Assembly (NCBI GenBank): GCA_026225275.1
Contig: JAMFSL010000154.1
Coordinates: 1-64,000, forward strand
Origin: Puia dinghuensis
GTDB taxonomy: Bacteria > Bacteroidota > Bacteroidia > Chitinophagales > Chitinophagaceae
Direction: 5' to 3'
Length of the DNA: 64,000 bases
The notes below the pieces were generated by a model. That model made no database searches. It was given only the letters and a program-made list of their open reading frames with translations, and had not been told where the DNA came from. The translations under genes were made by a program, and so were the position numbers. This document shows, piece after piece, positions 50,413 to 61,080 of the stretch. Numbering within the stretch: position 1 is the first letter of the stretch; the number at the start of each line of letters is the position of its first letter.

Positions 50413-52587
50413 ATGAGAAAGACATTTGCCGTATTGATTGTTTTATTTACCCTGGCTGGTTGCAGGCGTAATGTTAGAGAAGGTACTGACTGGCCGGCTT
50501 ATGGCGGCAACAAGGCGGGTAATCGTTATTCGACGCTGGCACAGATCAACCTGCGTAATGTCAGTCAACTGAAAGTAGCCTGGATGTACGATGCCAGGGA
50601 TGGCGGCCAGGCCGGCAAGCAGCCGCGGGAAATCGAATGTCAGCCTATCGTCGTACACGGCATCTTATACGGGACGACGCCTGAGTTGAAGCTGTTTGCG
50701 CTCGATGCGGCTACGGGGCGGCAATTGTGGCTATTCAATCCGTCGGCAAAGCAACAGGGGTACAATAGCATGAACAGGGGGGTCGATTATTGGGAAGATG
50801 GCGATGACCGGCGCATCCTGTACCCTGCTGGCCCCAACCTCTATGCTGTCGACGCCATGACCGGACAGCCGGTGACCGGCTTTGGCAATAATGGTAAAGT
50901 GGACCTGCATACAGGCCTGGAAAATGACCGGTATGGTATCAAGGATTTGGCCATTACGGCCACCTCTCCGGGCGTCATTTATAAGGATATCCTGGTAATG
51001 GGCAGTACCGTCAGTGAAATGGGGGATGCGTTGCCGGGCCACATCCGTGCCTTCGACGTGCGGACGGGTAAATTGCTCTGGATATTTCATACGATCCCTC
51101 AGCCCGGCGATGCGGGATACGATACATGGCCCAGGGATGCCTATAAGAAAATAGGTGCTGCGAACTGCTGGGCCGGCCTGGTGCTGGATGACAAGCGGGG
51201 CGTGGTCTATTTCGGAACTGGCGCGCCTGCCGTCGACTTCTATGGCGGGACCCGTACGGGGATGAACCTGTTCGCCGACTGTATTATTGCCCTTGATGTG
51301 ACGACGGGGCATCTCAAGTGGTATTACCAGTTGACCCATCACGATCTATGGGACAATGACATCCCCTGTCCGCCGAATTTGGTCACGGTGATGCACAACG
51401 GAAAAAAGACGGATGCCGTCGTACAGACAACGAAGGACGGGCTGATCTATGTGCTGGACCGGGATAGCGGCGCCGCCCTCTTTCCGGTGGAAGAACGGCC
51501 GGTGCCGACGACGTCGCTGCCGGGTGAGCATCCGTGGCCGACGCAACGTTTCCCTCTGAAGCCGGCTCCTTTAACCCGACAATTTATCAGCAATGCGGAC
51601 CTGCCGGATTCTGTCCTGTTCCCTGACAGCTATCGCTGGGCCCGGCAACAATACAGCGAACTGCAACACGGGCAAAAATTTATGCCGCCCAGTCTGCAGG
51701 GTACCTTGTATATCGGTATCAGCGGGGGTGCGGAATGGGGGGGTAGCGCTGTCGATACTGGTGGCGTGCTTTACCAGAATGTGAGTGAGATGCCGTGGAA
51801 GGTCAGGATGGTGGACCTGGCAACGAGCCTCAGGGAGACCACCTCGCGCGGCAACGCGCTGTATGTGACCAATTGTTCGGTCTGCCACGGCGTAGACCGA
51901 AAAGGAGGAGGCTTTCCGAACCTGTTGCATGTAGATGAGCGGCTCAGCGCCGCCGATATCAGCGGCATCCTGCAGAATGGCAGGGGGCGTATGCCTCCGT
52001 TCCAGAGCCTGCCGGAATGGGACCGTAACAGCATTATCCAGTTCTTATTGAATAAAGAAGGGAAGGCAGAAAGGAATGGGATGGAAGGAAAGGATGAACA
52101 CAGTGATAAAGGTATGCTGGATGCCGGGAACACAGGCTTTCCTTATGTCCCGCCTTACATGCGGGGCAGCGGCGGCAAATTCCGCGACTCCAGCGGATAT
52201 CCTGGCCTCCGGCCGCCGTGGGGGACGCTAAATGCCGTCGACCTGAATTCCGGCGATTACGTATGGCGGGCTCCGTTAGGTGAATATCCGGCGCTGAAGA
52301 AGAAGGGCATTCCGGCCACCGGTACTGAAAATTCCGGCGGACCCCTGGCTACCGCCGGCGGGTTGGTGTTTATCGCCGGTACTGAAGATGAGAAACTGCG
52401 GGCTTTCGATAGTCATACAGGCAAGGTGGTGTGGGAATATCAGCTGCCGTACGGTGCATTTGCCACACCGATCACCTATTCGGTCGATGGCAGGCAATAT
52501 ATCGCGATTGCCGCCGGTGGCGTCCGTAATAATCATAAACCCGGCGGCTATTATATCGCCTTTGCGCTGCCTAAAACAGATCTATGA
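50413..52587 (+). CDS. PQQ-dependent dehydrogenase with inserted cytochrome c domain
   Basis: 724 aa; WPAYGGNKAGNRYSTLAQI, GALFPVEERPVP, heme motif CSVCH, NSGGPLATAGGLVFIAGT. Confidence 0.92.
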   Translation: MRKTFAVLIVLFTLAGCRRNVREGTDWPAYGGNKAGNRYSTLAQINLRNVSQLKVAWMYDARDGGQAGKQPREIECQPIVVHGILYGTTPELKLFALDAATGRQLWLFNPSAKQQGYNSMNRGVDYWEDGDDRRILYPAGPNLYAVDAMTGQPVTGFGNNGKVDLHTGLENDRYGIKDLAITATSPGVIYKDILVMGSTVSEMGDALPGHIRAFDVRTGKLLWIFHTIPQPGDAGYDTWPRDAYKKIGAANCWAGLVLDDKRGVVYFGTGAPAVDFYGGTRTGMNLFADCIIALDVTTGHLKWYYQLTHHDLWDNDIPCPPNLVTVMHNGKKTDAVVQTTKDGLIYVLDRDSGAALFPVEERPVPTTSLPGEHPWPTQRFPLKPAPLTRQFISNADLPDSVLFPDSYRWARQQYSELQHGQKFMPPSLQGTLYIGISGGAEWGGSAVDTGGVLYQNVSEMPWKVRMVDLATSLRETTSRGNALYVTNCSVCHGVDRKGGGFPNLLHVDERLSAADISGILQNGRGRMPPFQSLPEWDRNSIIQFLLNKEGKAERNGMEGKDEHSDKGMLDAGNTGFPYVPPYMRGSGGKFRDSSGYPGLRPPWGTLNAVDLNSGDYVWRAPLGEYPALKKKGIPATGTENSGGPLATAGGLVFIAGTEDEKLRAFDSHTGKVVWEYQLPYGAFATPITYSVDGRQYIAIAAGGVRNNHKPGGYYIAFALPKTDL

Positions 52588-54578
52588 AAAAGCTGCTTAT
52601 GAAGATAGCCCCTGGTCTTGCCGCATCAATAAATAAAACTATTATGACAACCAAAACGATGCTTGGATCATCCATTCTTCTGACCGCCCTGCTGGCCGTC
52701 AAATGCAGTTCAGGGCCGGGCGGTAGCAGGCAGGAATGGGCCGATCTCAACACGAAGGTGATCGCGGAGTATCATGTAAAGGGAAGGACGCGTACCGATA
52801 TACCCGATACGAAAGTACCATCCAACCTGACGGGCGGCAAAGTGACGAATATGTCCACGCTGCCCGACATCCAGCTGGCCGGGGGCGTAATAGCCAAGGC
52901 GTACTGGGGAAAAGGAGCGCTGATGAGTTTTATTACCATGGCTCCGAATGCGGCGATTCCGGAGAGCAAGATTTCCGGTGAGCGTTTTCTCTTTGTGCTG
53001 TCCGGAGAAGTGAAGGAATGGGTGGATGGCAGCCAGGCTACCTTGCGGGGAGTGCCGCGCGATACGATCGACGGGATTCACGGGAAGGCCCCCGTCCGGG
53101 AATTCCTCTATCTGCAGGACGACGCCCGTACGGCGGTTGCTGCCGGTCCCGGGGGAGCGAAGATCCTGGAAGTATTCAGCCCCGTGCCTGTGGAATATTT
53201 GCACAAGGCCGGCGTCAAGGACATTCCCGATCCCATTTCCATCGATCAGTTCCCGATTCCACCGAGCGTGGAGCCGAATAAAGTATACAATCTTTATGAT
53301 TTGCAGTACGCTCAACTGGTGCCGGGCAGCAATTCCCGAATCGTTTCGGGGAAAGGGGTACAGATGAGTTTTCTGCGGATGAATCCCAACACGAAATTCG
53401 CACGCCATATTCATCCTGAAGAACAGGTGATGTACACCTGGAGGGGAGCGATAGACGAGATACTGCTGGACAAGACCATCAAAATGACGCCGGGCGATAT
53501 CGTGGATCTCCCTTCCGACTTCGTACATGGCGGCAATCTCAGCGCGGAGGGATGTGATGTCATGGACGTATTCTTTCCGCCGCGTACCGACTACAACCAG
53601 TTTCGCGTCAGTCGTGACAGCGGGTATGATGCCATCATTCCAAAGGATGCGACAATAAAGACAGTTGTGGACGGCGGGGCCTCGAAACCGGGCCTTACTT
53701 TCACCGAAGGGCCGGTGTGGCTTGACGGCAAGCTTTATTTTTCCAATATGTATTTCGACAAGGACTTCAAGGGAAATCCCCGCAAGAGTTCACTGGTGGT
53801 AATGAACCCGGATGGAAGGTACCGCAATATCATTCAGGGCCAGATGCAGACCAACGGCCTGCTGGCTGCACCGGACGGTCATCTGATCGTCTGCGATATG
53901 TTCGGCCACAGGCTGCTAAAGATGGATACAACGGGTACTATCCTCAAGGTGCTGGCGGACCAATACCAGGGCAAACCGCTGGACGGTCCCAACGATCTTT
54001 GCATGGATGCGAAAGGCGGCATTTACTTTTCCGACCCGCAGTTCACCGGCGATGCGGTGAAGAATCAGCCGGGCAGGACAGTTTATTACCTTGCGGCTGA
54101 CGGCAAACTGACGCGGTTACTGCCGCCCAATGACTTTGCGATGCCCAATTGTCTCGCGCTGAGCCCTGATGGAAAAACATTGTACATCGATAATACCTAT
54201 GACGACGAGAAATTCTGGAATGTCAATAGCGATAAGGACAACTACGTGTGGGCCTACGACGTGCAGCCCGATGGCACGATTAGGAACGGCCGCAAATTCG
54301 CTGAGCTGTACCTGATGGAGCAGGTGCTGGACCGTCACGGTAAATCATCAGGCGCCGACGGGCTGAGGGTGGATGAGCGGGGCAATGTGTATGTGGCTAC
54401 CTGGGACGGCCTGCAGATCTTCAATCCGCGGGGTGAGTTTGTGGGCATCATCAACTTTCCGACTTATCCCGTCAATCTTGCTTTTGGCGGATCTGACGGC
54501 AAGACCATTTATGTCACCAGCTATAACAAGATCTACAGTATACACAGCAATGTAAAAGGATTATCCCGTGTTCAATAA
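52584..54578 (+). CDS. Fusion of two cupin-like domains and SMP-30/gluconolactonase
   Basis: 664 aa; cupin region (MNPNTKFARHIHPEEQVMYTWRG) then LTFTEGPVWLDGKLYFSNM, GKPLDGPNDLCMDAKGGIYFSDP; ATG at 52644 preferred (lipoprotein signal). Confidence 0.88.
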   Translation: MKKLLMKIAPGLAASINKTIMTTKTMLGSSILLTALLAVKCSSGPGGSRQEWADLNTKVIAEYHVKGRTRTDIPDTKVPSNLTGGKVTNMSTLPDIQLAGGVIAKAYWGKGALMSFITMAPNAAIPESKISGERFLFVLSGEVKEWVDGSQATLRGVPRDTIDGIHGKAPVREFLYLQDDARTAVAAGPGGAKILEVFSPVPVEYLHKAGVKDIPDPISIDQFPIPPSVEPNKVYNLYDLQYAQLVPGSNSRIVSGKGVQMSFLRMNPNTKFARHIHPEEQVMYTWRGAIDEILLDKTIKMTPGDIVDLPSDFVHGGNLSAEGCDVMDVFFPPRTDYNQFRVSRDSGYDAIIPKDATIKTVVDGGASKPGLTFTEGPVWLDGKLYFSNMYFDKDFKGNPRKSSLVVMNPDGRYRNIIQGQMQTNGLLAAPDGHLIVCDMFGHRLLKMDTTGTILKVLADQYQGKPLDGPNDLCMDAKGGIYFSDPQFTGDAVKNQPGRTVYYLAADGKLTRLLPPNDFAMPNCLALSPDGKTLYIDNTYDDEKFWNVNSDKDNYVWAYDVQPDGTIRNGRKFAELYLMEQVLDRHGKSSGADGLRVDERGNVYVATWDGLQIFNPRGEFVGIINFPTYPVNLAFGGSDGKTIYVTSYNKIYSIHSNVKGLSRVQ

Positions 54579-57500
54579 AACGATGCTTATGCCAAACTAT
54601 CTATTACCGATGCGCAGTGAGCCCTTGTTGCGCGGGCGATCCTTGCTCAATGGAAGGACCAGTCTGCGCAAGGCTGTGTGCTGCCTGGCCGCCGTTCTTT
54701 GCATGGCTTTCGTCGCCAGGGCGCAGCAGGGACGGACCGAGCAGGATCTGTCAGGAAGCGGCTGGTCGCTCTGGCTCGACCGCGGTGCCGTATGGTACAA
54801 TGACAGCGTCTATCTGCCGCCTGTGGACGTGGCCAAACTGCCGGTCAACCCGCCGACGGAGGGCTGGCAGCGGCTCCATAGCAGTCCGGCTCTGGCCGTC
54901 AGTGTGCCCGGCACCGTGGAGCAGCATTACTGGGGGGCTATTGGCGGCGCAATACAGGATACCGGCGGCAATTATATCGGCGTTTCCTGGTGGAGCCGGA
55001 CTTTCAGGGCGGACCCCGCGTTGAAGGGTAAACATATTACACTGCAATTCCAGTCCGTCAATCTTCGCGCTGAAGTTTTCGTCAACGAGCAGCTGGTCGG
55101 GTATGATGTTGTCGGTAACACACCCTTCGAGGTCGATGCTACCAATGCCATCGACTTTGGCGGCGACAACCGACTGGATATCCGTATCACGGATCCCGTA
55201 GGCAATTTCGAATGGAACGATAACATCCTCATGCGATGGGGCCGCAATCTCGTTCCTGCTGTCCATGGCTTCGGCGGCATTACCGGCAATATTGTGCTGC
55301 GGGCAACCGATGCCCTCCATGTGTCGGATATATACGTGCAGAATCAGCCTGATCCGCATATAGTGAAGATCTTCGTTACGCTGGACAATCGTTCCGCCGC
55401 GCCCCGGGGCGGCCGGCTGAAACTAGCCATACATGAAAAGGGGTCAGCGGCTGTGGTCTGGACGAAGGAGGTGGCGGTTACCGCCTTTTCCGGGGCAAGT
55501 ACTGTCATGGCCGAAGCTAATGTACCTGCCGCACGGTTGTGGGAACTGGCAGTCAACAAGGAGGTTAAACAGGCGGCGGTGTATGAGGCATTTGTTAACT
55601 ATACCGGCGATGACGGCAGCCATGATGTAGCGCAACAACGCTTTGGCTTCCGCTGGTTCGACGTCGAGGACAGGCAGAAAGATCATGATCCCCGGTTCTA
55701 TCTCAACGGGAAGAGGGTGTTCATCATTGCCGCCATGACCCGGGGTTTCTGGCCGACCAACGGCATCTTTCCGACGCCCGCCATGGCGCAACGGGATTTA
55801 AAGACGGTGGAAGATCTCGGTATGAACACGATGCTGATGCATCGGGCTATAGGTCAGCCAATGGTCATGGAATATGCCGATTCTTCGGGATTGTTCACCT
55901 ATGAAGAGCCTGGCGGCTACAGGATCATGCCAAATCCCAATGACTCCATCGACGGACCCGACGACCAGGCCCGCCGCTGGCGGCGCGAAAAACTGCGCCG
56001 TATGATCCTACGTGACCGCTCGCTGCCTTCGTTGATTACCTATAACCTGGAGAATGAAGCGACGATACCGCCAAATGAATACGATATCGCAGACATGAAG
56101 ATGGTGCATGAGCTGGACCCTTCCCGCATCCTCACCTATAACAGCGGCAGCGATATAGATCTGGACTATCATAAGGTGATACCCCACAATCCTTTCAAGC
56201 TTCATATGTACCCATATAACCAACAGCTGCTATATGATGGCTGGTGGGATCAGCATCACTGGTTCGGCTATTCGGGTTATGTCGACGAGAATTACCGCAA
56301 TCCGCGGTTTTACGTGCGGGGCGTAATCAACGGCCCGCGGGCTCCGATGTTGGAAGATTCACTCTATCGCCTCGACAAACGGGAGATCATTTTCTTTGGT
56401 GAGGAAGGGGCTTTTGGTACTATCGTCCGGCTCCAGAAGATCAAGGAGGAGCTCGATACTATCGGGTCTGCCGGATTCCGGGAGAAAGAGCATCTCGATT
56501 GGTACGCTTATTACGACAAATTCCTGGATGAGACTGGTTTTCGGGCATCCTATCCCGATGTCGATAGCCTGACCAGGAGCCTCGGGCGCAACATGCATTA
56601 TTTCCAGGCCCGGAATATTGAGAATGTCCGGATGGGCAATATTGCCGACGCGTATAATATGAATGGTTGGGGATCTGCGAAAACCCGGACCGATGTAGTG
56701 GATATGTACCGAAACCCGACTGCGGATGCCTCTATCATCCGCTATTACACCCGGCCGCTGTATGTAGCCGTGAAGCTCCGCAACAAGGTCGTCCCTTCCG
56801 GGACCACGCCTATCGCGGATTTTTATATCATCAATGAGCTGGATCTGCATGGGCAGTATACGCTTTCGGTCACCCTGACAGGTCCCGGCGCACCTGCTTT
56901 CCACCGGCAGATACCCGTCACCGTAGCGGGTGGGGAAACTTTCGGTCAGCTGCTGACGGAAGGGGTGCAGCTGCCGGCGCTGACTGCTGCGGGTTACTAT
57001 ACGGTTCATGCGGAATTGCTGACCGCATCGCCAGCGGCAAAGGGTGGGTCTGCGGCGGCAATGGGCGCGTCGCCTGCCGCAAAGGGCGCCGACGATATTT
57101 ACGTCGTGGAAGAGAATGCGCGTCATGGAATTTCCAGTCATAGTCTCGTTTTTGAAAATGATCCTATTGTTCACGACTACCTAAAGAATGCAAAAGGCGT
57201 AGACGCGGGTGTCTATAGCCCGGCAGCCGGACGGACGGATGTCATCGTCATTGGGAATGTGCCGGCGACGGCGCTGGATGAGGCGACGCTGAATGACCTG
57301 CTGAATCGTGCTGCGGGCGGGACGCGTATCATCGTTCTCGAACATGCCGACCTTTTCGCCAGGGCCATCAACGATCTTTTGAGGGACAGGCCGCCTCTCT
57401 ATAATGGCGGCGGCATTATCCATTGGGCAGGTGCCGGCAGGTTGTTCGTCGGGAGAAGCCCGCTGCTGGAAGGGCTGCCGCAGGGGCAGGGCATGAGTTG

Positions 57501-57759
57501 GGAATACCAGTGTTTTTATAAGACCACAGATAACGGTGGCAACGGGCTGGTCTCGGGTCTGGCGCTCAATCATGCGCGATCGGAATGGGTAGTGGCTTTG
57601 GGGAACCAGGGCAAAAAGGATATTTTAGGCGCCCTGGTGCGACTGCCGGTTGGACTAGGGAGTGTAACCCTGTCCACCCTTGGTATCCTGCCCAACCTCT
57701 CCACGCACGAGCTCAGCGCAGTGGTAGCAAAACGTCTATTTCTAAATATGTTCGAATAA
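54568..57759 (+). CDS. GH2-like glycosidase
   Basis: 1063 aa; GH2 sugar-binding domain, LGMNTMLMHRAIGQPMVMEYADSSGLFTYEEPGG, LITYNLENEA, IIFFGEEGAFG. Confidence 0.82.
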   Translation: MFNKTMLMPNYLLPMRSEPLLRGRSLLNGRTSLRKAVCCLAAVLCMAFVARAQQGRTEQDLSGSGWSLWLDRGAVWYNDSVYLPPVDVAKLPVNPPTEGWQRLHSSPALAVSVPGTVEQHYWGAIGGAIQDTGGNYIGVSWWSRTFRADPALKGKHITLQFQSVNLRAEVFVNEQLVGYDVVGNTPFEVDATNAIDFGGDNRLDIRITDPVGNFEWNDNILMRWGRNLVPAVHGFGGITGNIVLRATDALHVSDIYVQNQPDPHIVKIFVTLDNRSAAPRGGRLKLAIHEKGSAAVVWTKEVAVTAFSGASTVMAEANVPAARLWELAVNKEVKQAAVYEAFVNYTGDDGSHDVAQQRFGFRWFDVEDRQKDHDPRFYLNGKRVFIIAAMTRGFWPTNGIFPTPAMAQRDLKTVEDLGMNTMLMHRAIGQPMVMEYADSSGLFTYEEPGGYRIMPNPNDSIDGPDDQARRWRREKLRRMILRDRSLPSLITYNLENEATIPPNEYDIADMKMVHELDPSRILTYNSGSDIDLDYHKVIPHNPFKLHMYPYNQQLLYDGWWDQHHWFGYSGYVDENYRNPRFYVRGVINGPRAPMLEDSLYRLDKREIIFFGEEGAFGTIVRLQKIKEELDTIGSAGFREKEHLDWYAYYDKFLDETGFRASYPDVDSLTRSLGRNMHYFQARNIENVRMGNIADAYNMNGWGSAKTRTDVVDMYRNPTADASIIRYYTRPLYVAVKLRNKVVPSGTTPIADFYIINELDLHGQYTLSVTLTGPGAPAFHRQIPVTVAGGETFGQLLTEGVQLPALTAAGYYTVHAELLTASPAAKGGSAAAMGASPAAKGADDIYVVEENARHGISSHSLVFENDPIVHDYLKNAKGVDAGVYSPAAGRTDVIVIGNVPATALDEATLNDLLNRAAGGTRIIVLEHADLFARAINDLLRDRPPLYNGGGIIHWAGAGRLFVGRSPLLEGLPQGQGMSWEYQCFYKTTDNGGNGLVSGLALNHARSEWVVALGNQGKKDILGALVRLPVGLGSVTLSTLGILPNLSTHELSAVVAKRLFLNMFE

Positions 57760-57768
57760 GCAACTACT

Positions 57769-59262
57769 ATGAAAAAATTGATTTTCGCTGCCTTGCTTCC
57801 GGCGCTGTCGGGCATTACCAGTCAGGCGCAGAATCCGCCGTCCTTCGCCAACCAGTCTCCCCGGCCTCCGGCGCAGCCAGGACAGGAAAGACATTTTCTC
57901 CGGGCGCCCGACGTGTTGCCCGGCACCTTACCAGAAATGCGAACAGCCGCTTACTGGACAGGCAGGATGGAGCATCCCGACGAAGTGGTGATGGGAATGG
58001 AAAAGATCCGGAAGATGAACATGGACTTCATGGAAAGGATGCGGCATCCCGAGCGGATCGACAGTCTTGCCCGGCAACTTATCCTGGCCAAGATAGCGGC
58101 TTATCCCGGACTCTTCTTTTCCGAACCTGATCTTTTCGGGCAAACCGCTGCCCGGCGTGCCGATATTATCCGGTCGACGATCGGGGCGGAGATCAAATAC
58201 ATGCGTCATACCGAATACGGGAACATCCTGGGTATCCAGTATTCCGCCTATGAGCTGGACCGCCTGGAGGCGGAGATGTCGGCGGAAACGGCAGGCGATT
58301 TGCCGCAGGTGCAGCAGGGCATGGCCGTAGAAGCAGCCGACCTGCGCATTGTGCCAATGATCAGTCCCGAGTATGTAGGTCTCGGCGATAAGAACCGTGC
58401 CAGGTGGGATGTATGGAGCCTGGACATCGTCGATATCGGTACACCCGTTCAGATCCTGCATGTATCGAAATCCGGAGGCTATTTGTTCGTGCTGACGTCT
58501 AACGGGTTTGGCTGGCTGCCGGCTGAAAAGATAGCAATTGCCGGGCGGGATGCTGTGGATCGTTATGTGACCGATCAGCATTTTGCGGTCTGCACGGGAG
58601 ATAAGGTACCCTTCTTTGGCGATCCGGACGGGAAGTTCGCATCGGGGTGGCTTCGTATGGGTGATCGCATTCCGCTGGCAGGCGGGGCGGGTCAAAATGC
58701 GGCCGGGACGGGTCCCTACAAGATCATGGTGCCGGTCCGGCAGGCCGATGGCTCTTTGTCCGTGCAGGCCGCATGGCTGAGGGCAGGTGCGGATGTGCAG
58801 GCAGGATATCTTCCCTATACGCGGAGCAACGTCGTTCTGCAATCGCTTAAGCTGCTGGACAACATCTATGATTGGACAGGCGCCTGGATGGGCCGTAACC
58901 ATGCCACCGTGTTACGGGATATTTTCAGCTGTTTTGGCTTCCGTCTTCCGTCCTGCGGGGAACTGCTGTCCGTATACACCGATCACCCGAAATGGATGTC
59001 CGCCAGCACGCCGCGGGAGCGGCAATACAGGGAAGTATTGGCGAATGAGCCTTTCCTGACCTTACAGATCTGCAGCAGCGGTCACAGCCAGTTGTTCCTG
59101 GGGGGCTATGACGGCGTTCCTATCGTCTACGATACTCATGGATACAACTATACGGATACCAGCAGCGGCAAATCGTTGGATATCCGACGCGAGTGTATAG
59201 AGACTATTGCTTTGCCCGATTATTTCCTGAAACAGGACGTGGTGTTTGTCGAGTTGAAATAG
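57769..59262 (+). CDS. SH3-domain NlpC/P60-like protein, catalytic Cys apparently lost
   Basis: 497 aa; signal peptide; YDWTGAWMGRNHATVLRDIFSCFGFRLPS ... EPFLTLQICSSGHSQLFLGGYDGVPIVYDTHGYN. Confidence 0.7.
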   Translation: MKKLIFAALLPALSGITSQAQNPPSFANQSPRPPAQPGQERHFLRAPDVLPGTLPEMRTAAYWTGRMEHPDEVVMGMEKIRKMNMDFMERMRHPERIDSLARQLILAKIAAYPGLFFSEPDLFGQTAARRADIIRSTIGAEIKYMRHTEYGNILGIQYSAYELDRLEAEMSAETAGDLPQVQQGMAVEAADLRIVPMISPEYVGLGDKNRARWDVWSLDIVDIGTPVQILHVSKSGGYLFVLTSNGFGWLPAEKIAIAGRDAVDRYVTDQHFAVCTGDKVPFFGDPDGKFASGWLRMGDRIPLAGGAGQNAAGTGPYKIMVPVRQADGSLSVQAAWLRAGADVQAGYLPYTRSNVVLQSLKLLDNIYDWTGAWMGRNHATVLRDIFSCFGFRLPSCGELLSVYTDHPKWMSASTPRERQYREVLANEPFLTLQICSSGHSQLFLGGYDGVPIVYDTHGYNYTDTSSGKSLDIRRECIETIALPDYFLKQDVVFVELK

Positions 59263-59315
59263 AACGAATAAACCTTCTTAACTATAACATTATTAATTTG
59301 CAAATCAATTACAAT

Positions 59316-61040
59316 ATGATAAAAATAAAAAAGTTTTTAACCGTAGTATTTTCCTTAGCATTCTGTTTAAAAGTTGCTGGTCAGGAGCCCGGCATCAACC
59401 GTGGAAAACAAAATAATGGACCAGGATCCCAGCCAGTCCCGCTGGACAATGTTGAGTGTCTGTTTGATTCTGCGTTCCAGGTAAAAACGGCTGTGATACT
59501 ATCACAGGCTGCGGCTCAACGAAATAGTGTTCCATTAAGCCTGGTACGTATTGCCAACAATAAGCTGGCCGTCATGGCTCAGGACAAAAACGGAAAACTC
59601 CAGCCTTTTTACATGCGAGGTATTGAAACCGGTTTTTGGGACACTAGAACTGATACCACTAATTATGACACAGTATTTGAAGCCTACCGCAAAATGAACG
59701 CTGATGCCGCCATGTTTATGATACACTGGAGCGACATAGAGCCTGCAGATGGCAAATTCAATTTTTCGTTTACTGACAGCATAGTGGCAACAGCGAAAAA
59801 ATATGGGGTAAAAATTGTATGGGTGCTTTTTATGCATGAACATAGTCATGACATGAAGTGTTTGCCCCCACCCGAAAATTTATGGATGTATAACCTTGAT
59901 ACCAGGGACAGCGTCAATTATGCCATACAATGGATAAAGGACAAAAATGGAGCTATCATAAAAGATATTCCGACACAAAGGCAGAAATTCAGCGAAATAG
60001 TGCCCTGTTATGCAAACCCGATCGTTTATAATCGGATCATCGGGATGCTTGGCCAGCTTGGCGCTCATTATAAAAATTCGGAGTCAGTTATCGGGGTGCA
60101 GATTGGAAATGAGGAAGGCATTAGTTATATGGGATCAGATGCGGATCTCAATCCTTATACAATTTCCTCATTTGAAAGATGGAAAAAGCTGACCGGTGAC
60201 ACCTCGTGGACCAGGTTCAAACTGGCCATAGTGAAGTTATGGTGGTCGAGATTTACAACCGCCTATCATTTGCAGGAACCCTATAAGCTGACTATGTTTA
60301 ATCCCATTGGCGGCGGCCCGGAGAAGGGCGACAGCGGCATTATTGCACGCAGCGGCACAAATGTCACTACTTTCCGCGACAGTAAAATAGATGTTATCGC
60401 TACCATGTTTTATGGTACCGATGCTACCCGGATATGGAAAAATCTTGACGCGATCTACAAAGTTGATAATACCTACAGTTATCCCACGCAGCTGCCTGTT
60501 TTAATGAGCACGGAAATCGGCATCGGAAGGCTTAACACCCTGCCCTATACCCAGGAATTTATGATTAATTTCCTCGAGCGGGGTTCGCAGGGGTTTGCGG
60601 TTTTTGAATATGGCCATATGGCAAGCCTGGAAGGGATGATCAATGCAAACGGAGATGTTTTTCAAAAGTTTATGGCGATGGTGAAAGCTAACGAAGACAT
60701 TATTTGGCCTGGCCTGCCGGGCTCGGGAGATAATATTTCACTATCTGCGAAGACTGGCGGAGCCAAAATTAGCTGCCTTCACAAAGGCAATGAAGGAACG
60801 CTTGGAATCCTGCATTTTCCGGAGGCTATTGATGAAAAGATTTTGGAAACCCAGGTTGAGGTGCCCATAGAAATAACTGTTCAGAAAACAGGCGTGTACG
60901 TTACTGAAATATACAAAGACGGTATTTTGACAGCATCGCGGAAAGACAATATGACAGCCACGAAAGGCAGTCTAGTCACCGTCCATCTGTCAAATAAAGC
61001 AACTGCTTTTATCAAAGTCACAAAGCTCGGTATAAAATAA
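59316..61040 (+). CDS. Clan GH-A glycosidase (GH35/GH42-like)
   Basis: MIKIKKFLTVVFSLAFCLKVAGQ start; MIHWSDIEPADGKFNF, VIGVQIGNEEG, PVLMSTEIGIG. Confidence 0.75.
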   Translation: MIKIKKFLTVVFSLAFCLKVAGQEPGINRGKQNNGPGSQPVPLDNVECLFDSAFQVKTAVILSQAAAQRNSVPLSLVRIANNKLAVMAQDKNGKLQPFYMRGIETGFWDTRTDTTNYDTVFEAYRKMNADAAMFMIHWSDIEPADGKFNFSFTDSIVATAKKYGVKIVWVLFMHEHSHDMKCLPPPENLWMYNLDTRDSVNYAIQWIKDKNGAIIKDIPTQRQKFSEIVPCYANPIVYNRIIGMLGQLGAHYKNSESVIGVQIGNEEGISYMGSDADLNPYTISSFERWKKLTGDTSWTRFKLAIVKLWWSRFTTAYHLQEPYKLTMFNPIGGGPEKGDSGIIARSGTNVTTFRDSKIDVIATMFYGTDATRIWKNLDAIYKVDNTYSYPTQLPVLMSTEIGIGRLNTLPYTQEFMINFLERGSQGFAVFEYGHMASLEGMINANGDVFQKFMAMVKANEDIIWPGLPGSGDNISLSAKTGGAKISCLHKGNEGTLGILHFPEAIDEKILETQVEVPIEITVQKTGVYVTEIYKDGILTASRKDNMTATKGSLVTVHLSNKATAFIKVTKLGIK

Positions 61041-61080
61041 ACACAAAAACAGGGGGATTTAGGGCTAAGGCGCATATTAG

